Of a stretch of DNA of 17,745 nt, positions 13,543 through 17,745 are shown in pieces. The first letter of the stretch is position 1; every line of letters begins with the position of its first letter. This DNA is from UBA1413 sp964472165 (lineage in GTDB: Bacteria; Bacteroidota; Bacteroidia; Bacteroidales; Prolixibacteraceae), in contig CAYYJE010000063.1 in the NCBI GenBank assembly GCA_964472165.1, positions 1 to 17,745 of the forward strand, read 5' to 3'. Under the pieces are notes generated by a model. It worked only from the letters and a program-made list of their open reading frames with translations. It had not been told where the DNA came from and ran no database searches. The translations under genes and the position numbers were made by a program.

Positions 13543-16071
13543 ATGGATTCTCAATTCTCACCAAGAATTAAAGATATAATTGCCTATAGCCGCGAAGAGG
13601 CGATCAGGCTTGGAAATGATTTTATAGGTCCTGAACATCTTTTCCTGGGGATTTTGCGCGATGGCGAGGGAATGGCCACTGAAATTATGGAAAATCTGGG
13701 GATCAACCTCGTGGAGATCAAGAAGCTGATTGAAAAGAAGATCCGCTCTAACCGGAAGATTGACCTGGATGCGGAAATTGCCATGTCAAAGCCGGCAGAA
13801 AAGGCGTTGAAGGTGATTTATCTCGAGGCCAGGTCTTTTAAGAGCCAGCTGGCCAACAGTGGGCACCTACTGCTTGCCATTCTGAAAGACAGCGACAACC
13901 TGATTTCCTCCCTTCTTGGAGATGCAGGTGTCAATTACTTTATGGTAAAAACCCGTATGCAGGAGTACAAACAACCCAAATCAAAATCTGACTTTCCTGA
14001 AAATGAAGATGATGATCTGGATGATCCGTTTGCAAAAAAACAGAATCCTGCTTCCGGAAAGAAACCCTCCAATCCGAAGACTGAAACTCCTGTGCTTGAC
14101 AATTTCGGGATTGACATCACCAGGCTTGCTGAAGAGAACAGTCTTGACCCGATTGTCGGGCGGGAAAAGGAGATCGAAAGGTTGGCACAAATCCTCAGTC
14201 GCAGGAAGAAGAACAATCCGATACTGATCGGAGAACCCGGTGTGGGGAAGTCTGCAATCGCTGAGGGGTTGGCATTGCGTATCGTGCAGAAGAAGGTTTC
14301 CCGTCTTCTTTTTGACAAGCGGGTCATCAGTCTGGATATCGCCTCAATTGTGGCGGGCACCAAATACCGGGGCCAGTTTGAAGAGAGGATGAAAGCAATT
14401 CTGAATGAGCTGTCAAAAGTGTCCAATGTAATTTTATTCATTGATGAGATCCACACCATTGTGGGTGCCGGAGGTGCTACGGGTTCACTTGATGCAGCCA
14501 ACATGCTGAAGCCGGCGCTTGCCAGGGGCGACATCCAGTGTATCGGGGCTACAACCCTCGACGAATACCGCCAGCATATTGAAAAAGACGGAGCGCTGGA
14601 ACGCCGCTTCCAGAAAATCATGGTGGAACCCACCTCTGTGGAAGAAACCATCGAAATACTGAACAACATCAAATCAAGATACGAAGACCATCACAATGTA
14701 TCTTATACTCCCGATGCCATTGAAGCCTGTGTCAAACTGACAGCCCGGTACATTACCGACAGGTATCTTCCCGACAAGGCCATCGATGCGCTGGACGAAG
14801 CCGGGTCACGGGTGCACATTGCCAACATCAATGTTCCGGAGAAAATTGTCAAACTGGAGCAGAAGATCGAAACCACCAGGGAAGAAAAAATTGCAGCTGT
14901 GAAGAGCCAGAATTTTGAGCTTGCTGCCAATTTCCGGGATAAGGAGAAAAATTTACTGATGCTGCTCGACCAGGAAAAAGAAGCCTGGGAAAAAGAACTG
15001 GTCAATCACCGGGAGACTGTGGATGAGCAGAAGGTTGCAGAGGTAGTGGCGTTGATGTCGGGAATACCTGTACAAAGAATAGCCCAGGCTGAAGGTCGCA
15101 GGCTTGCAGTCATGGATGCGGACCTTCGGGGTAAAGTGATTGGCCAGGAGGATGCAATTTCCAAGGTAGTGAAAGCAATTCAGCGCAACCGGGCAGGGTT
15201 GAAAGATCCCAACCGGCCGATCGGATCATTTATCTTCATGGGACCTACAGGGGTTGGCAAAACCCAGTTGGCCAAGGTTCTCGCCACCTACCTGTTCGAC
15301 AGTCTGGATTCCCTGATCCGGATCGACATGAGCGAATATATCGAGAAATTCAGTGTGTCAAGACTTGTGGGGGCACCTCCCGGATATGTGGGCTATGAAG
15401 AAGGCGGGCAGCTGACTGAAAAAGTAAGACGTAAACCCTACTCCGTGGTGCTCCTCGATGAAATCGAGAAAGCCCACCCCGATGTGTTCCACCTTTTGCT
15501 CCAGATGCTGGATGAAGGTAGGCTTACAGACAGCCTTGGCAGGGTGGTCGATTTCAGGAATACCATCATCATCATGACCTCCAACATCGGAAGCCGTGAT
15601 TTGAAAGATTTCGGCCGGGGAGTGGGTTTCAATACAGGAAAGACTTCAGCCGATGAGAACGAAAATGCCAAATACATCATCCAGAAAGCCTTAAAAAAGG
15701 CGTTCGCTCCGGAGTTTCTGAACCGTATTGACGATGTGGTCATGTTTAACTCCCTTACTAAAGCCGACATCTTCAAAATTATCGACCTGGAAATCGCCGA
15801 TTTGTTCAAACGCGTTGAAGTACTGAATTATAAGCTGGAGTTGTCGGAAGAAGCCCGCGATTTCATTGCCGAAAAGGGTTACGACCCTCAGTTTGGCGCC
15901 CGTCCTCTGAAAAGGGCGATTCAGAAATACCTGGAAGACGAAATGGCGGAAATTATTATAAAGGCATCGGTTTCCCCCGGAGATACCATTTCTGTGGAAT
16001 TCGACAAAGAACAGGAAAAGCTGCGGTTCAGGATCAGCTCTTCGGAAAATAAAATGGTGGAAAAAGGGTAG
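13543..16071 (+). CDS. clpC: ATP-dependent Clp protease ATP-binding subunit ClpC
   Basis: An 842-residue Hsp100 unfoldase that feeds proteins to ClpP. The double Clp N-domain spans about 1-150, followed by an acidic linker. The first AAA module has Walker A GEPGVGKS (230-237) and Walker B FIDEIH (D301, E302). The middle region holds a UVR-like segment (about 449-470) in a short coiled coil, which separates ClpC from ClpB. The second module has Walker A GPTGVGKT (567-574) and Walker B LLDEIE (D639, E640). A VGF tripeptide at 694-696, in the loop after Walker B2, fits the ClpP-binding loop. The C-terminal domain has GARPLKRAIQKYLEDEMAE. All catalytic motifs are intact. The gene has its own promoter, and its TAG ends one base from the convergent phosphatase gene with no terminator visible. 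Confidence 0.96.
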   Translation: MDSQFSPRIKDIIAYSREEAIRLGNDFIGPEHLFLGILRDGEGMATEIMENLGINLVEIKKLIEKKIRSNRKIDLDAEIAMSKPAEKALKVIYLEARSFKSQLANSGHLLLAILKDSDNLISSLLGDAGVNYFMVKTRMQEYKQPKSKSDFPENEDDDLDDPFAKKQNPASGKKPSNPKTETPVLDNFGIDITRLAEENSLDPIVGREKEIERLAQILSRRKKNNPILIGEPGVGKSAIAEGLALRIVQKKVSRLLFDKRVISLDIASIVAGTKYRGQFEERMKAILNELSKVSNVILFIDEIHTIVGAGGATGSLDAANMLKPALARGDIQCIGATTLDEYRQHIEKDGALERRFQKIMVEPTSVEETIEILNNIKSRYEDHHNVSYTPDAIEACVKLTARYITDRYLPDKAIDALDEAGSRVHIANINVPEKIVKLEQKIETTREEKIAAVKSQNFELAANFRDKEKNLLMLLDQEKEAWEKELVNHRETVDEQKVAEVVALMSGIPVQRIAQAEGRRLAVMDADLRGKVIGQEDAISKVVKAIQRNRAGLKDPNRPIGSFIFMGPTGVGKTQLAKVLATYLFDSLDSLIRIDMSEYIEKFSVSRLVGAPPGYVGYEEGGQLTEKVRRKPYSVVLLDEIEKAHPDVFHLLLQMLDEGRLTDSLGRVVDFRNTIIIMTSNIGSRDLKDFGRGVGFNTGKTSADENENAKYIIQKALKKAFAPEFLNRIDDVVMFNSLTKADIFKIIDLEIADLFKRVEVLNYKLELSEEARDFIAEKGYDPQFGARPLKRAIQKYLEDEMAEIIIKASVSPGDTISVEFDKEQEKLRFRISSSENKMVEKG

Positions 16072-16072
16072 A

Positions 16073-17745
16073 TTATTCGTGACTCACGACGAGCAGGCTC
16101 AGGTCATCGCTCTGGGGAGTTGCCCCGGCAAAATCATTTACTGCCTTAATGATTGCTCCGGAAATCTCTTCCGGGGTTTTCCCCTGTATTTTATCGAATA
16201 AGCGGTAAAAACTATCGGTGCCGAACTGTTCACCCGATTCATTGTTCTGGTCGATGATTCCATCGGTGTAAAGAATCAGTGCATCTCTTCTGTCCATGTG
16301 GACGAGGCTGTCCTTGTAGATTCTGTCGTGGTACAAACCCAGCGGCAATCCGTGGGGGTCACCCAACTCTTTTACATTCCCGTTGTGCGACAGCAGAAAT
16401 GAAGGCGAATGACCTGCATTGCAATAGTTCAGCGTTCCCTTTTGCAGGTCGATGATACAAAGGAAAAGGGTCAGAAAGAACTGATTGTCGTTGTTTTTGC
16501 ACAGCATCGCATTGACTTCACTCACAATATCCCGGGCTGATCCTGAATGGGCATGGGTTTTAATGAAAGTATCGGCTACCCCCATAAAAAGGGCGGCAGG
16601 AATTCCTTCTCCGGAAACATCACCCAGAGTGACCAACAGCCGGTGTTCGTCAATCATGAAAAAGTCATACAGGTCCCAACTCACAATATTCAGGGGCTTG
16701 TATATCACGTGGATGCGGATACCCCCATTTTGGAGAATGTGATTTCCTGATGGCGGAATAATACTCCGCTGGATTTCAGAAGCCAGCATCAAGTCATCCC
16801 TGTACTTTTTTCTCCGTTTCAACGCTTCCTCCTCCTCCTGCTTCATTTTTTCATAGCTGGCACGAAGTCTTTCCAGACTATGGTTGAGTGAAACCGTTTC
16901 ATCGTCCTCTCCTGAAACCTGTTCTACTTTTCCGATGCTGAAGCTGTGGAGTTCCTTTGAAATTTTACTTAGAGGCCTGGTCACCCGCCTGGAAATGGCA
17001 AATACAAGGTAAAAAATCAGTCCGGCTACCAGCAGGGAGACGGCAATCATTTTCCAGATCAGGAGGTTCAAATCCCTGTACAATTCGGAATAGGGAATTA
17101 CAAATGCCAGCACCCAGCCGTTTTCAGGAATTTTACTGGGATACGCCCAGGACCTTACATTGTTTAAAGGGGTGGGATATACCGTGACCGGACTCCGTCC
17201 GGTCAGGAAATTTTCTGCGATGTAGGCAGAATCTCCCTGAAACACATCTGCCGGCAAGTGAAAAATAGACCTCTCCATGATCAGCTCTTCCATCGGGTGA
17301 GTCAGATAAATTCCCTTTGCCGAAATCAGAAAAGCAAAGGCTTTCTCCCCTATTTCCGTTTGTTCAATAATTCCCTTCAGAAAATTGAGCGAAAGCTGGC
17401 ATGCCACATACCCGGTCAGGGGGTGCGGATCGTCTGGTGCCGTGTACTTAAAGGGATGGTAATAGACGGAAACAATTTGCTGACAGGCTATGCAACGATA
17501 AGGCTCAGTCCAGTAAGGTTTAAGTGGTTCAGAAGTGGAACCGGCATTTGTGGGAACCTGGTTCAGCCCGGAGAAATCAAATCTGTTCCGGGAGTCTGAT
17601 TTCGCGGTATCATTGGAATAGGAGAAATAATCCAACGGGGGCAAATCCTTCCCGTGCGGATCAATATGAATCTGAATGGAGCTGATGTAAGGGTATTTCT
17701 TCAGTACACCCTTGAAAAAATTGTCAATCTCACCATGTTCGTGGT
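16073..17745 (-). CDS. Cache-HAMP-PP2C (RsbU/SpoIIE-type) sensor phosphatase, 5' end beyond the window
   Basis: The frame is open from the right edge (no stop between 17644 and 17745) to TAA at 16073-16075, so about 557 residues are visible and the N-terminus is missing. In order they show an extracytoplasmic Cache-like sensor region (KYPYISSIQIHIDP, then GYVACQLSLNFL and GWVLAFVIPYSELY), one transmembrane helix (WKMIAVSLLVAGLIFYLVFAI), a HAMP segment starting RRVTRPLSKI, a charged coiled coil with SEIQRSIIPP, and a PP2C-type serine phosphatase. Metal-binding acids are present in WDLYDF, GDVSGEG, YTDGIID and QSDDLS. The usual GGD before the first acid is replaced by SWD. Relatives dephosphorylate anti-sigma-antagonist proteins in partner switching; no such partner is in the window. 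The internal TTG at 17644 is not a credible start. Confidence 0.9.
   Translation of the reverse strand, partial: HEHGEIDNFFKGVLKKYPYISSIQIHIDPHGKDLPPLDYFSYSNDTAKSDSRNRFDFSGLNQVPTNAGSTSEPLKPYWTEPYRCIACQQIVSVYYHPFKYTAPDDPHPLTGYVACQLSLNFLKGIIEQTEIGEKAFAFLISAKGIYLTHPMEELIMERSIFHLPADVFQGDSAYIAENFLTGRSPVTVYPTPLNNVRSWAYPSKIPENGWVLAFVIPYSELYRDLNLLIWKMIAVSLLVAGLIFYLVFAISRRVTRPLSKISKELHSFSIGKVEQVSGEDDETVSLNHSLERLRASYEKMKQEEEEALKRRKKYRDDLMLASEIQRSIIPPSGNHILQNGGIRIHVIYKPLNIVSWDLYDFFMIDEHRLLVTLGDVSGEGIPAALFMGVADTFIKTHAHSGSARDIVSEVNAMLCKNNDNQFFLTLFLCIIDLQKGTLNYCNAGHSPSFLLSHNGNVKELGDPHGLPLGLYHDRIYKDSLVHMDRRDALILYTDGIIDQNNESGEQFGTDSFYRLFDKIQGKTPEEISGAIIKAVNDFAGATPQSDDLSLLVVSHE

Noticed and set aside
13935..14672. 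245-codon open frame on the minus strand inside clpC
   Set aside because: Serine-rich low-complexity product opposite conserved ClpC motifs; a shadow of the real gene.

Overview
The window looks like an ordinary chromosomal stretch from a member of the Bacteroidota, probably Bacteroidales-like. The evidence is several promoter elements of the phylum's TAnnTTTG (-7) type with a TTG/TTTG about 19-22 bases upstream, a fused alpha/beta E1 2-oxoacid dehydrogenase, class 1B PyrD with PyrK, long AT-rich intergenic spacers between GC-richer genes, and almost no Shine-Dalgarno signals. I found no rRNA, tRNA, CRISPR array, insertion sequence or phage gene.

Left part (1-4150): the tail of a probable outer-membrane protein converges on, and overlaps by 14 bp, a membrane-anchored metallophosphoesterase. 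A 564-bp AT-rich spacer follows, holding hairpins, an orphan terminator, two TACAnnTGTA palindromes and a spaced TATCAGAT repeat, and then an XRE-type regulator. Next come pyrK and pyrD, which overlap by 7 bp and encode the NAD-linked dihydroorotate dehydrogenase of pyrimidine synthesis.

Middle (4150-9520): a second pair of TACAnnTGTA palindromes and a 14-bp stem followed by a T tract precede an operon of lipoyl E2 acyltransferase, fused E1 dehydrogenase and a flavodoxin coupled to E1 by TAATG. A strong terminator closes it. Methylglyoxal synthase and a small unanchored TonB C-terminal-domain protein follow, the second with its own promoter.

Right part (9520-17745): on the minus strand lie a secreted TPR protein, with its own promoter and terminator, and gyrA. 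clpC is divergent from gyrA, with promoter elements for both in the spacer. clpC ends one base from the end of a convergent sensor phosphatase (Cache-TM-HAMP-PP2C, RsbU/SpoIIE type), which runs off the right edge.

Most genes are housekeeping. The points worth a second look are the two pairs of BlaI/CopY-like operator cores at separate loci, the long stem with T tract ahead of the E2-E1-flavodoxin operon, the flavodoxin's altered FMN loop and its coupling to E1, a Phe at the GyrA position equivalent to E. coli Asp87, and the dense set of structures in the spacer at 1337-1900.
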